A stretch of DNA of 64,000 nt, taken from NCBI RefSeq assembly GCF_947507565.1, contig NC_089181.1, forward strand, positions 709,536 to 773,535. The letters run 5' to 3'. A program made the position numbers and the translations under genes. Positions 20,653 to 33,600 of the stretch are shown piece after piece (positions within the stretch are counted from its first letter, which is position 1; every line of letters begins with the position of its first letter). This DNA is from Oscarella lobularis. Its lineage: Eukaryota; Porifera; Homoscleromorpha; Homosclerophorida; Oscarellidae. Below the pieces are notes generated by a model, which saw nothing but the letters and a program-made list of their open reading frames with translations, did not search any database and was not told where the DNA came from.

Positions 20653-23600
20653 ATGAACGTTGCGGAGAAAAAACAAAGGGAAAAGCGTCGTCGCTTTCAT
20701 TTAAGCGAGTTGCTGGGACTTGCGTTTGTGCTCGTTTGTGCTCTTGTTTCAGTTTGCTGTGTTATCGCTGTACTAGACACAAGACGTCGTGAAGAGACGA
20801 TTTTGTCTAGAATGAATGACTTGGAAGAGTTGGTTCAGGTACGATTGAAATCATCTCAAAGTGTTGTTCCTACTATTCGGCGAGAAGCACGATCCGCTAC
20901 AAACGTCTCTACTGACCTTATCGACATGGTCATGCAAACGCTGCGTGAACGTTGCCAGTTTGCAGACTTCTGTGGGCGCAAGGGAGAACGGGGTCTCCCG
21001 GGTTCTCGTGGTGCTAAAGGAGAACCTGGGGTAAAAGGCGAACGCGGAAGTAAAGGCGACAGTGGCGAGATAAGTCCGACTGTGTCTGCGATTAGACTGG
21101 TGGGCGGTGTAGATGAATGGGAAGGCCGCGTAGAAGTGTACCACAACGGCATTTGGGGCACCGTTTGCGATAACCATTGGGATATAAATGACGCGACCGT
21201 GGCGTGTCGTCAGTTGAATAGAGGATACAATGGGGCGGCCTCTGTCAAACGGGGGGCTTATTTTGGCCGTGGTTCAGGCAGAATTTGGATGGACAACGTG
21301 CAGTGTATCGGCACGGAGAGTAGCCTCGTTGACTGTCCTTTTCGCGGTTGGGGTAGCCACCAGTGCAATCATGATCAAGATGCTGGCGTTAAGTGCATAG
21401 GAGATATCCGATTGGCTGATGGCCTGAGGCCAGGGGAGGGGCGAGTTGAAGTGCTTCACAACGGAACTTGGGGTACCGTGTGCAATAATAGCAGTTGGAA
21501 TTTTCCCGACGGTAACGTTGCTTGTCGGCAGTTGGGGTACTTCGGAGCTAAGTCTCTACTGCAGATTGATCACAATCAGGAACGAAATACTCGGATATGG
21601 ATGGACAGTCTTGGTTGTACAGGAGACGAAGACCATCTGACTGAATGCACCTTTTCAGGCTGGAGTGCAGTCAATCAGAGCTGCACTAATGCTAAAGATG
21701 CTGGACTGTCCTGTATTTCAGATATTCGGCTAACAGGAGGTTCTAAGCGAGAAGAAGGTCGCGTTGAAGTATTGTTTAACGGCACTTGGGGTACAGTCTG
21801 CGATGACGGCTGGGACTTCAATGACGCCCACGTTGCCTGTCAACAGCTTGGTTACGTGAGAGCAAAAGAATACAACATAGGTTCCTATTTTGGTCGAGGT
21901 GACACGGACCGAGTGTGGATGTCTGGTCTCAACTGTTCAGGAAAAGAAAAGAGTTTGGACAGATGCCGCTTTCTTGGCTGGGGGATGCAGAACTGTACGC
22001 ACAATGCAGGAGTAGTATGTGTTGCCAATATCAGACTAGTGGGCGGCGCCTTACCCGAAGAAGGCAGAGTTGAAGTTCGATACATGGGCGTTTGGGGAAC
22101 TGTGTGCGATGATGACTGGGATCTAAACGACGCTCACGTTGCTTGCCGAGAACTGGGGTATGTTCGAGCTCGCGCTTATGAAAAGAGATCGCTTTTTGGG
22201 CGCAGTTCTGGAATGATATGGATGAGTGGCGTGTCTTGTACTGGGTCAGAAGCTCGTCTTAGCGATTGTACTTTCAACGGCTGGAAAATACACAATTGTA
22301 ACCAAAGCAACAATGCTGGTGTTCGCTGCGTGGCTGACATACGACTATCCGGAGGAACCGTTAGCAGTGGTCGTGTTGAGGTGCTTTATGACGGCACGTG
22401 GAACGGTGTCTGTGATCACGAATGGGATTTGAATAGCGCTCACGTTGCTTGTCGTCAACTGGGATACTACAGAGCTAAGGACTACAAACTTGGTACATTC
22501 TATGGCGGACGAACGACAGCAGCGTGGATGAGCGGTCTACAATGCAGAGGAAACGAGACTTCACTCAGCAACTGCGCCTTTAGTGGATGGAGAATGTACA
22601 GCTGTGGCAGTGCGGGGGTTATCTGCAGCGCAAATTTCAGACTCGTCGGGGCCAAGATGCCGTATGAAGGCAGAGTTGAAATTCTTTACAATGGAATTTG
22701 GGGGACTATCTGCGATAACGACTGGGGACTAACGGATGCCCATGTTGTCTGTCGAGAGTTGGGTTATTACAAAGCGAAGCACTACGCTATAGCGGCCTAT
22801 TTTGGTTCCGGCTCTGGCCCAGTGTGGCTTGATGAAGTCGGCTGTTTAGGAAGTGAAAATAGTCTTCGTTCGTGCCCCTTTGCGGAATGGGGTTTACGCG
22901 ATTGCAGTCACAGAAAAGATGCTGGAGTCGTCTGTGCAAAACCTCTGATGAGATTAGTTGGTCCTCTTGCTCCTAGAATTGGCCGTGTTGAAGTACTCTA
23001 TCGCAATACGTGGGGCACTGTGTGCGATGACTTATGGGACCTCAAAGATGCAAATGTCTTATGCCGAGAACTAGGTTTTCCTAGAGCCACGGAAATCTAT
23101 ACCAATGCTCATTTTGGAAGCGGGTCGGTGACGTGGATGGATGACGTGCAGTGCAAAGGCTTTGAAACGAATCTTACTGATTGCAAATTTCGAGGATGGG
23201 GAGTAGAAAACTGCAGTCCGAGCGAAGATGCTGGTGTAGCGTGTGCAAGGCGAGTACGACTTGTTGGGGGCTCTTCTTCCAACGAAGGACGTGTGGAAGT
23301 GTACTACAAAGGTGTGTGGGGCACAGTGTGCGACAACGGCTGGGATAGGACTGATGGTCACATTCTATGCAGAGAACTTGGATTTCCAACGGTTACTGCT
23401 GTGAAAAACGGTTCTTATTTTGGAGAAGGAACTGGCCCGACGTGGATGAGTTCTGTTTCTTGCGCCGGTTATGAGTCTAATCTCACTGATTGCCGATTTC
23501 CCGGCTGGGGAGTGGAAAACTGTAGTCATCGCAGAGATGCTGGTGTAGTGTGCTCTACAGTTAGACTTGCTAATGGTTCTTCATTAAATGAGGGCCGCGT

Positions 23601-26600
23601 TGAAGTTTATCACCGAGGAGATTGGGGAACAGTGTGTGATAACAACTGGAATTTTACTAATGCCCACGTTGTATGCAAAGAACTTGGTTTTCCCACAGCC
23701 TCTGCTGTAAAACGCGGTGCTTTTTTCGGAAGTGGAACTGGCCGTATATGGATGGATAACGTGAGTTGCCGTGGCCATGAATCTAACATTACTCACTGCA
23801 ATTTTTGGAGTTGGGGAGTTAGTTCTTGTAGTCACGCTAACGACGTTGGCGTTGTTTGTACAACGGTAAGGCTGTTAGGTAATGGCCCACCACATAGCGG
23901 TCGCGTAGAAGTGTATCATAAAGGCCGGTGGGGAACAGTGTGCGATATCGGCTGGAATTGGGCTGATGGTCATGTCGTCTGCAGAGAACTCGGCTTTAAT
24001 ACTGTCGCCGGGATTAGAACCAAATCACACTATGGACAGGGCTCTGGCCCAATATGGATGAGTAATGTAGCGTGTGAAGGCGATGAGAAGAATTTGACCG
24101 ACTGTAGGTCGCTTGGCTGGGCTGTGGGCAATTGCAACCATAGTCAAGATGCTGGAGTTCTTTGTGCTCGATATCGGCTTGTTGGTGGCTCATCACTTAA
24201 CGAAGGTCGTGTTGAAGTGTATCATAAGGGAACGTGGGGATCTATTTGTAACGACCACTGGGATTTTACCGATGCACACGTGTTGTGCAGGGAGATGGGC
24301 TTTCCAACCGCGTCTGCACTTAGCTACTATGGACAGGGCTCTGGGCGAGTGTGGATGAGTGGCATTGCATGCGAAGGCGACGAACAGAACCTCACTGACT
24401 GCTTTTTTCATTGGGGCTCAGGAAACTGCAGCGGCCACTATCGACGAGATGCGGGTGTTGTCTGTACGACGCTTCGACTTTCTGGAGGCTCTACATTAAG
24501 TGAAGGACGAGTTGAATTGTACTACAACGGAACATGGGGAACTGTGTGTGACGATGCCTGGGATTTCAGCGATGCTCATGTTGTATGCCGAGAACTGGGT
24601 TTTCCGACGGCCACAACGGCAAAGAGCGGTGCTTACTTCGGCGCGGGATCTGGACCAATATGGATGGACAACGCTACTTGCCTACGTAGTGAAGCAAATC
24701 TTACTCGATGCAGTTTTGCAGGCTGGGGTGTTAACAATTGTGGTCATCATGAAGATGCAGGCGTAATCTGTGCTACGCTCCGGCTAGCTGACGGGTCAGC
24801 TTCTAACGAAGGTCGTGTGGAAATATACTACAACGGGACATGGGGAACAGTCTGCGACGATCTTTGGGATTTTAGTGATTCTCACGTGGTATGCACGGAG
24901 CTTGGCTTCCCAACCGCTTCAGCAGTGAGAGCTTCTGCTTACTTTGGGGCGGGATCTGGGCCAATATGGAAAGACGACATAGCGTGCACAGGTAGAGAAA
25001 GAAACCTTTCCGACTGTCCCTTCCGCGGCTGGGAAAAACATAACTGTAGTCATGGTGAAGATGCTGGAGTGACTTGCACAACACTAAGACTTCGTGGTGG
25101 CTCCTCAGCAAATCAGGGGCGCGTTGAAGTGTATCATGCCGGAAGGTGGGGAACAGTGTGCGACAATGACTGGGACTTTAATGAAGCACACGTGGTATGC
25201 AGAGAATTAGGTTTTCCCACAGCAACCGCTGCGAAGAGTAATGCGTATTTTGGACAAGGTTCTGGTCCTATTTGGATGGACCGAGTCGGTTGCACAAGAA
25301 ACGAACGAAATCTTACTCTTTGCAGATTTCGCGGATGGGGCATCCATTCGTGCAGTCACGCAGAAGATGCCGGAGTTGTTTGCTCTACTGCCAGACTCGT
25401 TGCTGGTTCATCTACGAATGAGGGCCGTGTTGAGATTTATCGTGACGGAATTTGGGGAACAGTGTGTGACAACGGTTGGGATTGGATCGACGCAGATGTT
25501 GTATGCAGAGAACTGGGATATGCTACGGCTGTTACAGTCAGACAGAACGCTTACTTTGGACAGGGCTCTGGACAAATATGGATGTCTAACGTAGCTTGTA
25601 GAGGAAGCGAAGCAAATGTTACGTTGTGCAGTTCGTCGGGTTGGGGAGTTCACCGTTGCAGTCACAGTGAAGATGCTGGCGTGACGTGTTCGAGTGTTAG
25701 ACTGGTCGGTGGATCTTCTCCAAGCGAAGGACGCGTTGAAGTGTATCACAACGGCACTTGGGGAACAGTGTGCAATGATTACTGGGATATTACTGAAGGA
25801 CACGTGGTTTGCAGAGAGCTCGGTTACTCAAAGGCTAAGACGGTCATTACCTCATTCGGTCAAGGTAGTGGAACGATATGGATGGATAACGTGGGTTGCA
25901 ATGGCAATGAAGCAACTTTAGCGTTGTGTTCTTCTAATGGATGGGGAGCACACAATTGTGGCCATAGTAAAGATGCGGGAGTCATTTGCTCTACATTAGT
26001 CAGACTTGTGGGCGGTTCGGGACCGCACGAAGGCCGTGTAGAAGTTCGTCACAGAGGAACGTGGGGAACCGTGTGCGATGACAGTTGGTCAATTACTGAT
26101 GCAAGCGTGCTTTGTAAAGAATTGGGGTTTCCTTCTGCCGTCGTTGCAAGATCGAGTGCTTACTTTGGTCAAGGTTCTGGATATATATGGATGGACGACG
26201 TCGCTTGCAATGGTTTGGAATCAAACATGACTCTGTGCCATTTCAATGGATGGGGAGTCGAAAGCTGTGGGCATCATGAAGACGCAGGTGTCACGTGCAG
26301 TCGAAAAACTAGACTCGTCGGTGGTTCCCATCCGAGTGAAGGTCGAGTCGAGGTCTACTATCGCGGAGCGTGGGGAACAGTGTGTGATAACGGATGGGAT
26401 TGGACTGACGCAGATGTTGTATGCAAGGAACTAGGATATCCCTCTGCCGCAGCAGTCAGGCATAGCGCCTATTTCGGGCAAGGCTCTGGACAAATATGGA
26501 TGTCGAATGTAGCTTGTGGGGGGAGCGAAGCAAATTTTACATTGTGCAGTTCGTCGGGTTGGGGGGTTCACAGCTGCAGTCACAGTGAAGATGCTGGTGT

Positions 26601-28800
26601 AACGTGTTCAAGCGTTAGACTTGTTGGTGGGTTTGCTTCCAGCGAAGGACGCGTTGAAGTATATCATAACGGTATTTGGGGAACAGTGTGCGATGATAAC
26701 TGGGATATTACTGACGGACATGTGGTTTGCAAAGAACTTGGTTACTCTCAGGCTAAGGCAGTCAGTACGTCATTCGGTCAAGGTAGTGGAACGATATGGA
26801 TGGATGACGTGAATTGCCATGGTCGCGAAGCTTCTCTGGCACTGTGTTCTTTTGGCGGATGGGGATCGCACAACTGTGGTCACGGTGAAGATGCAGGGGT
26901 CGTTTGCTCTACGTCTGTCAGACTTGCGGGCGGTTCGGGACCCCATGAAGGCCGTGTTGAAGTTCACCACAGAGGAACGTGGGGAACGGTGTGCGATGAT
27001 GGTTGGACAATCACTGACGCACGCGTGCTATGCAAAGAACTGGGATTTCCTTCAGCCATCGCAGCTAGATCAAGTGCCTACTTTGGCCAAGGTTTTGGAT
27101 ATATATGGATGGACGACGTCGCTTGCAGTGGTTCAGAATCAAACGTTTCGCTTTGCTCTTTTAGTGGATGGGGAGTCGAAAATTGTAATCATAATGAAGA
27201 CGCGGGCGTTACATGCAGTCGAAGGACTAGACTCGTTAGTGGTTCTCATCCGAGTGAAGGTCGCGTCGAGGTCTACTATCGCGGAACGTGGGGAACAGTG
27301 TGTGACAACGGTTGGGATTGGAATGACGCAGATGTCGTATGCAAGGAACTAGGATATCCCTCAGCCGCAGCAGTCAGACATAGCGCTTACTTTGGACAGG
27401 GTTCTGGGCAAATCTGGATGTCTAACGTAGCTTGTGGAGGAAGCGAAGCGAATGTTACGTTGTGCAGTTCGTCGGGTTGGGGAGTTCACAGTTGCAGTCA
27501 CAGTGAAGACGCTGGCGTGACGTGTTCGAGCGTTAGACTGGTCGGTGGATCTTCTCCAAGCGAAGGACGCGTTGAAGTGTATTACAACGGCACTTGGGGA
27601 ACAGTGTGCAATGATTACTGGGATATTACTGAAGGACACGTGGTTTGCAGAGAGCTCGGTTACTCAAAGGCTAAGACGGTCATTACCTCATTCGGTCAAG
27701 GTAGTGGTAGTGGAGGTAGTGGTAGTGGAGGCAGTGGTAGTGGAACGATATGGATGGATAACGTGGGTTGCAATGGCAATGAAGCAACTTTAGCGTTGTG
27801 TTCTTCTAATGGATGGGGATTACCCGGGTGTGGTTTCAATAGTGAAGATGCGAGAGTAATTTGCTCCACATTAGTCAGACTTGTGGGCGGTTCAGGACCG
27901 CACGAAGGCCGTGTTGAAGTTCATCACAGAGGAACGTGGGGAACGGTGTGTGATGATGGTTGGACAATCACTGACGCACGCGTGCTATGCAAAGAGTTGG
28001 GATTTCCATCTGCCGTCGTTGCAAGATCAAATGCCTACTTTGGTCAAGGTTCTGGATTTATATGGATGGACGACGTCGCCTGCGGTGGTTCCGAATTGAG
28101 CATGACGCTTTGTCGCTTCAGCGGATGGGGAGTCGAAAACTGTGGTCATAGTGAAGATGCTGGTGTTTCTTGCAAACGAAGGATCAGGCTTTCAGGTGGC
28201 ACTCGATCAAGTCACGGTCGAGTTGAAGTTTATTACGGAGGACGTTGGGGAACAGTTTGCGATGATCTGTGGGATGAAGATGATGCTCGAGTTGCTTGCA
28301 GAAGCCTTGGCTATAATGACGTTGTTGCAGCCAGAAGCAGTGCATTTTACGGACAGGGATCTAATCCAATTTGGATGGACAACGTTGCATGCAATGGCTA
28401 TGAGTCTAGCCTGCTAACCTGCACTTTTGCTGGTTGGGGCACAAACGATTGCAGTCACAGCGAAGACGCTGGGGTAGACTGTAGAGCAGTTATTAGGCTT
28501 GTCGGTGGCTCAGGATCTCACCAAGGTCGAGTGGAAGTATATAACGCTGGAACTTGGGGAACAATATGTGATGATCATTGGGATTTACAAGATGCTCGGG
28601 TTGTTTGCCGATACTTGGGATTTACAGGAGCAACAAAATCCAAAAGCAGTGCTTTCTTTGGTCAGGGATCGGGAACGATTTGGATGGACGACGTTGCCTG
28701 CACTGGTACCGAAAGTCAGCTTACTGATTGTAGTTTTCAGGGATGGGGAGCTCACAATTGTGGCCACACTGAAGACGCTGGAGTCATTTGTTCTCGCTGA
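20653..28800 (+). CDS. Giant single-exon type II membrane receptor: collagen-like stalk and 25 SRCR domains
   Basis: One uninterrupted frame of 2,715 residues from the first in-frame ATG. The order is: a basic cytoplasmic tail of about 19 residues, a transmembrane helix (about 20-41), a stalk, eleven Gly-X-Y triplets (residues 108-140), then 25 group A SRCR domains from about residue 147 to the C-terminus. Nearly every domain repeats the RLVGG...GRVEV...WGTVCD...GHHEDAGV pattern with paired cysteines. This is the plan of MARCO and scavenger receptor A (cytoplasm-membrane-collagen-SRCR), but with 25 SRCR domains instead of one. A role in binding microbes or particles, or in self-recognition, is likely. 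Domains 15-23 form three near-repeat triads, and domain 22 has a Gly-Ser expansion. The lack of introns is striking beside its neighbours. Confidence 0.93.
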   Translation: MNVAEKKQREKRRRFHLSELLGLAFVLVCALVSVCCVIAVLDTRRREETILSRMNDLEELVQVRLKSSQSVVPTIRREARSATNVSTDLIDMVMQTLRERCQFADFCGRKGERGLPGSRGAKGEPGVKGERGSKGDSGEISPTVSAIRLVGGVDEWEGRVEVYHNGIWGTVCDNHWDINDATVACRQLNRGYNGAASVKRGAYFGRGSGRIWMDNVQCIGTESSLVDCPFRGWGSHQCNHDQDAGVKCIGDIRLADGLRPGEGRVEVLHNGTWGTVCNNSSWNFPDGNVACRQLGYFGAKSLLQIDHNQERNTRIWMDSLGCTGDEDHLTECTFSGWSAVNQSCTNAKDAGLSCISDIRLTGGSKREEGRVEVLFNGTWGTVCDDGWDFNDAHVACQQLGYVRAKEYNIGSYFGRGDTDRVWMSGLNCSGKEKSLDRCRFLGWGMQNCTHNAGVVCVANIRLVGGALPEEGRVEVRYMGVWGTVCDDDWDLNDAHVACRELGYVRARAYEKRSLFGRSSGMIWMSGVSCTGSEARLSDCTFNGWKIHNCNQSNNAGVRCVADIRLSGGTVSSGRVEVLYDGTWNGVCDHEWDLNSAHVACRQLGYYRAKDYKLGTFYGGRTTAAWMSGLQCRGNETSLSNCAFSGWRMYSCGSAGVICSANFRLVGAKMPYEGRVEILYNGIWGTICDNDWGLTDAHVVCRELGYYKAKHYAIAAYFGSGSGPVWLDEVGCLGSENSLRSCPFAEWGLRDCSHRKDAGVVCAKPLMRLVGPLAPRIGRVEVLYRNTWGTVCDDLWDLKDANVLCRELGFPRATEIYTNAHFGSGSVTWMDDVQCKGFETNLTDCKFRGWGVENCSPSEDAGVACARRVRLVGGSSSNEGRVEVYYKGVWGTVCDNGWDRTDGHILCRELGFPTVTAVKNGSYFGEGTGPTWMSSVSCAGYESNLTDCRFPGWGVENCSHRRDAGVVCSTVRLANGSSLNEGRVEVYHRGDWGTVCDNNWNFTNAHVVCKELGFPTASAVKRGAFFGSGTGRIWMDNVSCRGHESNITHCNFWSWGVSSCSHANDVGVVCTTVRLLGNGPPHSGRVEVYHKGRWGTVCDIGWNWADGHVVCRELGFNTVAGIRTKSHYGQGSGPIWMSNVACEGDEKNLTDCRSLGWAVGNCNHSQDAGVLCARYRLVGGSSLNEGRVEVYHKGTWGSICNDHWDFTDAHVLCREMGFPTASALSYYGQGSGRVWMSGIACEGDEQNLTDCFFHWGSGNCSGHYRRDAGVVCTTLRLSGGSTLSEGRVELYYNGTWGTVCDDAWDFSDAHVVCRELGFPTATTAKSGAYFGAGSGPIWMDNATCLRSEANLTRCSFAGWGVNNCGHHEDAGVICATLRLADGSASNEGRVEIYYNGTWGTVCDDLWDFSDSHVVCTELGFPTASAVRASAYFGAGSGPIWKDDIACTGRERNLSDCPFRGWEKHNCSHGEDAGVTCTTLRLRGGSSANQGRVEVYHAGRWGTVCDNDWDFNEAHVVCRELGFPTATAAKSNAYFGQGSGPIWMDRVGCTRNERNLTLCRFRGWGIHSCSHAEDAGVVCSTARLVAGSSTNEGRVEIYRDGIWGTVCDNGWDWIDADVVCRELGYATAVTVRQNAYFGQGSGQIWMSNVACRGSEANVTLCSSSGWGVHRCSHSEDAGVTCSSVRLVGGSSPSEGRVEVYHNGTWGTVCNDYWDITEGHVVCRELGYSKAKTVITSFGQGSGTIWMDNVGCNGNEATLALCSSNGWGAHNCGHSKDAGVICSTLVRLVGGSGPHEGRVEVRHRGTWGTVCDDSWSITDASVLCKELGFPSAVVARSSAYFGQGSGYIWMDDVACNGLESNMTLCHFNGWGVESCGHHEDAGVTCSRKTRLVGGSHPSEGRVEVYYRGAWGTVCDNGWDWTDADVVCKELGYPSAAAVRHSAYFGQGSGQIWMSNVACGGSEANFTLCSSSGWGVHSCSHSEDAGVTCSSVRLVGGFASSEGRVEVYHNGIWGTVCDDNWDITDGHVVCKELGYSQAKAVSTSFGQGSGTIWMDDVNCHGREASLALCSFGGWGSHNCGHGEDAGVVCSTSVRLAGGSGPHEGRVEVHHRGTWGTVCDDGWTITDARVLCKELGFPSAIAARSSAYFGQGFGYIWMDDVACSGSESNVSLCSFSGWGVENCNHNEDAGVTCSRRTRLVSGSHPSEGRVEVYYRGTWGTVCDNGWDWNDADVVCKELGYPSAAAVRHSAYFGQGSGQIWMSNVACGGSEANVTLCSSSGWGVHSCSHSEDAGVTCSSVRLVGGSSPSEGRVEVYYNGTWGTVCNDYWDITEGHVVCRELGYSKAKTVITSFGQGSGSGGSGSGGSGSGTIWMDNVGCNGNEATLALCSSNGWGLPGCGFNSEDARVICSTLVRLVGGSGPHEGRVEVHHRGTWGTVCDDGWTITDARVLCKELGFPSAVVARSNAYFGQGSGFIWMDDVACGGSELSMTLCRFSGWGVENCGHSEDAGVSCKRRIRLSGGTRSSHGRVEVYYGGRWGTVCDDLWDEDDARVACRSLGYNDVVAARSSAFYGQGSNPIWMDNVACNGYESSLLTCTFAGWGTNDCSHSEDAGVDCRAVIRLVGGSGSHQGRVEVYNAGTWGTICDDHWDLQDARVVCRYLGFTGATKSKSSAFFGQGSGTIWMDDVACTGTESQLTDCSFQGWGAHNCGHTEDAGVICSR
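25390..28180 (+). repeat. Three-domain higher-order repeat inside the SRCR gene
   Basis: SRCR domains 15-17, 18-20 and 21-23 form three successive units of about 0.92-0.95 kb. Corresponding domains across units are far more alike than neighbours: 16/22 share [17 protein letters not shown] and the same TSFGQGSG, and 17/20/23 share [11 protein letters not shown]. This indicates recent unequal crossing-over or gene conversion. Confidence 0.85.
27700..27744 (+). repeat. GGTAGT/GGAGGT microsatellite within SRCR domain 22
   Basis: In-frame repeats encode alternating Gly/Ser ([14 protein letters not shown]) inserted in the FGQGSGTIW loop. Domain 16, its closest relative, has only GQGSG there. The insertion keeps the frame. 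Confidence 0.9.
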
Positions 28801-28934
28801 CGTAAATGACATGATTTCTTGGGCCAGGTAGATTTTCTGAATGTTTCTGTCTATCTTTGCGTAGACTAGGTTTTCTGCATCGGCTGGAATTTTAGAAGTT
28901 TCTTCCTGTGTTTTGTCCATGTGCAGCAGCAGTC

Positions 28935-29060
28935 TATTAGAGCAAATCCACTCGCTTTGCCATTCATTTTCTTTGAGTACATATTTCTTTTTAGCGAATT
29001 TGGAATAAGTCCGTTGTTTTCAGGGCCACTCGCTCTACTCGTCTGATCATGATGTCGTAG
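28935..29060 (+). pseudogene. Relic of the EEP gene's last exons
   Basis: About 28938-28962 matches exon 4 of the EEP gene (AGCAAATCCACTCGCTTTG), and 28992-29060 matches the last intron acceptor and exon 5 (TTTAGCGAATTTGG, CCGTTGTTTTCAGGGCCACT, CTGATCATGATG). The intervening part is deleted. A second relic resembling ZFYVE21 exon 1 follows at about 29137-29195. Confidence 0.8.
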
Positions 29061-29287
29061 ACTTATGTGCGGGTTATCGTTAGTAGGTTAGAATGGCTGT
29101 GCTGAATAGGATTTGTATGCGTGGGAAAAGGCCCTACTGTATTTCCGGACAAGTGGAAGTAGGAGTTTATGGTAGAAGAGAGGCCATGCTTTGAAGGACT
29201 CCTCTAAAAATTTGTAGAGGGCGGGGGGAGGGGGAGAGGGCGGGTCTCTATTTCGCGCGTGCGCGCGACGCAGGCTGTCTACACAGG

Positions 29288-30336
29288 ATGGCAAAACGAC
29301 TCGTTCAGAGCAAAGGCGGACTAAAGATGGTTCCTATGGACGGAAAAGGATCTATATTCGATATTCCGGAGCCCAAATGGAAGCACGACTCGACGGTAAG
29401 GAAGGCAAACGCAATTGCTGCTTCTCAACACAACGATGCACCGATAGACTCCCATGTGCAGCAATCCAAGCTGCGGTACACAGTTCGACTTCTTTCATCG
29501 TCGAGTAAGATCTACCGTAGCCGCAGCGATAGCGCTTCTAACGTTGTTTTCGGGGGGCTCCCCAGCACCACTGCAGAATTTGCGGAAAAGTCTACTGCGA
29601 CTCGTGCAGCGACTACAGACAGCCCGTTCTCCGCATGGGATTGGTGGATTCCGTCAGGTATCGAGGCTCTCGCGAGGAGCGGAAGATGTCGATGGCGCTT
29701 TGGCCTTTAGGCTGTGCAAGACGTGTGAGGGCAAGGCCAAAAAAGGAAATCACTTTGTTTCGCACGAGCTGAAGAGTCTTGTGAAAGGTGCACTAGGGCA
29801 CTTGAATTATGCTCTTTATCTCGATTCTTTGTTTAGGCGCTCATTTTTCCTTGTCCGAAGTGGAGGGCTTGACTTTTCGGTGTCATCTTTCTGATGATCA
29901 CAGGCAAAGAGTGCACTGCGTTGTGGAGTCTGACACATTGACTTTTGATTTCAGGGAAATCATGTTTGATGGGGGCACCGACTCTACGCGAGATCCTATC
30001 ATGCTACGTAAAATTGTTGAGGTGAAGAATGCTGACTCGAAAGAGGCTAGCCCAGACGGTAAAGTCATGAGTCGTGCTTTTGCTTAGATGTAAATGATTT
30101 CTGTTAGAAAAAGGATCGCCGCAACCTGGCTCTGAAATCAACGGATTAATTCTGTTTTATCGCGACGAGGGAAAAGAACGATCAATAGAAATAGGATTGA
30201 AGCATGTTTCTGAGGACGAACTAAAAGTCAGTCAAAATTGGCTGCTCTTTCTCAAAAAGGTAAATCCAAGGAGCTCGTCGTAAGAACGGCTTTCAAGGCA
30301 AGGTTTTAGGCGTTGAAGACGTTACACGAGAAATGA
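29288..30336 (+). CDS. ZFYVE21: ZFYVE21-type FYVE-finger endosomal protein
   Basis: Seven exons: 29288..29395, 29448..29504, 29566..29657, 29711..29787, 29837..30058, 30108..30259, 30310..30336, 244 residues, close to the usual length (about 234). The N-terminus AKRLVQSKGGLKMVP is diagnostic for ZFYVE21. The FYVE finger has all eight cysteine positions, with FDFFHRRHHCRICGKVYCD carrying the PI3P-binding R-x-H-H-C-R type motif and VRLCKTC at its end. The rest forms the PH-like C-terminal domain, ending LKTLHEK. It binds PI3P-rich endosomes; in vertebrates it acts in cell migration and in complement-triggered Akt signalling. Its first-exon sequence has left relics upstream on both sides of the SRCR gene. 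Confidence 0.92.
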
Positions 30337-30608
30337 AGTCTCAAAAAATAGATACATAGTTTTGTAATGATTTGTACGCCAGTGACTGCCTTCTCTGATG
30401 TTCCTTCACCAGTAGAGCAAATGAATAGCTAGCATTCCAGTTGCGCAGTTGAGTCTAAGAAAAGCTTTACGGTTTAGTACAGCTCCATACTGGAAGTACT
30501 ACTGTGACTAGCTCACTAACTTTCCTGGTTGGGCCAGTCTCCAATACTGTATATAGTTTCAAGTCAAGTCAGTCAGCCAGCCAAAAGAATGATTTTCTTC
30601 ATTTGAGG

Positions 30609-30650
30609 TCACGCCTTTGTCACGCCTTTGTCACGCCTTTGGGTCACGCA
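30609..30650 (+). repeat. Short tandem repeat TCACGCCTTTG x3
   Basis: Three head-to-tail 11-bp units in the 5' leader just before the SEFIR-synthetase start codon; no further role is visible. Confidence 0.8.
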
Positions 30651-30689
30651 CTCGTGACGCCAGTTTCCATTTATAGTCACAGACCGTTG

Positions 30690-33600
30690 ATGACCGAGTC
30701 CAGTCCTAAAAAGGTAGCCGTTCTCTGGAGCGACTACGGTGCCGAAGAAGAGTTGCATTCGACAAAGAAGATCCTCGAAACCCAGATCAAGCGGTTTGCC
30801 ACTGTCGTCGATCCGCTAAACAGGCTCGCTACGACTCCCCAGGAATGGGGCAGGCCGATCCTGCCGAAGATAGAAGAAAGCGACGTCGTACTCTTCATCT
30901 ATTCGCCCGATCTTGCTCGAAACGATGTCGAGCAAGATCTGGAGTCAAACGATCAGTCCGAATCACCGGCGCTTCAGTTTCTCAACACTGCTATTCTGTG
31001 TGGCCGAAGGATCGTCTTTCTTCTCTATAAAACTACCGAGTTTCAGCTCCGAACTCGAGTATCGTTGGGTTATTACGATCCCCCTACCACGTTGAATCAG
31101 GAAACAGTCCATTTGATAGCCAGAGCAGTAAAGAAGTTGGTCTCGTGCCCTAACGGCAAGCTGAGTTTGCCTTTCCAGGCACAGTCTCGATATGAACTTT
31201 ATAGAGAAGCGTTAAGGCAATCACAGCCGTGCTACCAGCGATGTTTGCACGATAGCAGATGCTCTGCTATTTTCACTGACATGTGTCTAATGTATATTGG
31301 AACTCTAAAGCGAGTTCTGTCTGACGCTTGCATCAGAGCCTATTCGGACGGCAAAACCACTTTTTTCTATGATGATCACAAGGAAGCCATCAATCTGTTC
31401 AAGTCGGAATTGAAATTTGTGAAACTGTATGAGTTTCTACGTGAAGACGAAGGACGTCTTCAGCGATCAAACATGGGTGCTGACTGTTTAGAGCTGTTCA
31501 AGCGCGTTGACGGAATTGATGATTCTACACCGATTAGGAAATATTTAGCGGTGGTTGAAGATGTTTGGAAGTTGCTAAGGGTCGTCAGGAATTTGGAGTT
31601 TGATAAGAAGACATATTCTAGTATTTCTGCAGATGATCAGCTGAGCAGAACGTTGCTACAAGAAAGCAACCGTGACTGCAGTGCAACAGTTGACGTTTTG
31701 TTGATGAAGCTTAGGCAAGCGCTGCTCCCTGCTTTTGGCGAAGAAAAGCCAGCCGAAGTTTCGCTTGAGGATTTGATAGGAAGGGCAACTGACGAAACCA
31801 ATTGTCTATCGTTGAATCTGACGCCTTTTCTTCGACTCTGCATGCTACGCAACGTTGTTTTCAACATGAGAGAGAGGCAACATCAAGAGGAAAATTTACG
31901 AAAAGCTGTTTCTGTTTCCGGGTCAGTTTGGTGGGGAAAGTTCACGATGTTGTTTCGTTACTGCGACATTGGTGAGCTTTTCTTGTGTCTTCAAGATGTT
32001 AGGTCAAGGTGACCTGTTGACGTAACAGTAAATTGATGTGCACGTGAGTTCTAGCGTGGGAGAAAAAAGATTCTCACGACTCGCGAGAGGTCATCGCGAG
32101 CTGACCACACACGCATGCACACATAGCGCTTGGTACTGCCTTATTCTGCTCTGATACGCGTGGTCTTGGAAGCTGCGTGAACTACCTAAAATCTGAAGTA
32201 AAGCGTCTAGTGAGCGTCTATTCAACATTCTGTATTCATAGTGTGTCGTTTAGTGGACGTTTCCGTTGGTGATGACGACTCCAAGTTGAAAAGTTTGTTA
32301 TGGGAAGAGGCTGTGCGCTTGTTACCTTAATTTAAATCCGTTCTTCCTGGCAGGGCTACTAGTCAGAGAATGCAGTTCGAATTTTTGCGAAGGAACGGTC
32401 GTTGGAGGTTTGCCAACTTGATGAATCCTACGCGTTTTTGAAGGTTTCGATTGCAGATATTGTCGTGCTCTACTCTGCCGACTCGGAGAAATGTGCCAAA
32501 CTTGAAAAACTCTTGTCGTTGTTGAAAGGATTGACACCGAAAGGACGTCAGTCGGCCGCGCTTCCTCTGCCCCTCACCGGGCTTCCTCCTGACAGGAGTC
32601 TCTCGCTGACCTTTAAACACTGCATTGTGTTCGGGACACGAAAGCTATTCTCCAATCACGCGTCGGTGGCATTTATCGACAAGCTGTGCGAATGTGTCTG
32701 GAAACAGACTGCAGGCATGCCGTCTCGGGTTCTGCCGATCTATGCGAATCATGAAGTCAGCTTGACAATGCTGTGGCGCCTTTTACCTCGCCTAGCGTGC
32801 CGAGTGCCGCTGAAGTGGGATTCCGACTCGGATTCTTTCTCGGACATCCTAAGCGGCTTTCTTCAAAGAACCGCGGCGACGTTAGATGTAACCAGATTTA
32901 CATGCTGTCAATTTGCGGCGGAGGATCTTTCCGGATTCGAATGGATTTGGGAAGATTCGCTCGAAACAGTACCGATGGACAGTTCGTGGAATCTCAATAT
33001 GATAGAGGTGAATAACAATGTTTCCTTGACTCTGATCTACAAGCATTTTTGTAGGATGCTGCTCAAAACAGAGCCTACTATGTAGCTGACGCGTCTAAAA
33101 GGAGCGTGGTCGGCTGCAGAGTGCTATCTATAGATCGCGTGCCGCTAACCAATGACCTCGGGTGCCTTGCGATACTGAGAGAGTTTAATGATTCGTTCTC
33201 CTTCGAAATTCAAAGACCAACTCAACTTCGTCAGATCATAGACGACATCTATGGTCAGATAGCGCACTTTCGGAAAAGAGTCCATGACATTCGTCGTCCA
33301 AAAAGTAGGGGTAGTTAGAGAGAAGAATTTCGTTTTAATCGCAATGTGATTCTAATAGCTCTTCAAGAGGAAATGAAAAATTTATTAGATGCTGTTAATC
33401 GCGTAGAGGGTAAGTACACAGTACTGTTTACACAGTATGAGCCTTCTCACTTCGTAATTGGTGCCGCTATTTTTATGACAGGCAAGTGGATTGCTCCAAT
33501 CGATCTTCCAAGGCTTCTCACTTTAGCATCTATTGTTGGAATTGACGCAAAGGACTATAAAATTATACACAGATTCTCAATTGAGTATCCTGGTCTGTTT

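Noticed and set aside
30504-30689. Upstream open extension of the SEFIR-synthetase gene
   Set aside because: It needs a non-ATG start and runs through a tandem repeat; the ATG at 30690 directly precedes the SEFIR-like core.
33318-33373. Treating the SEFIR-like part and the synthetase-like part as two genes
   Set aside because: A 54-bp GT-AG intron at 33305-33358 joins them in frame, matching intron sizes here; no ATG with good context opens the synthetase part alone. Still only moderately certain.
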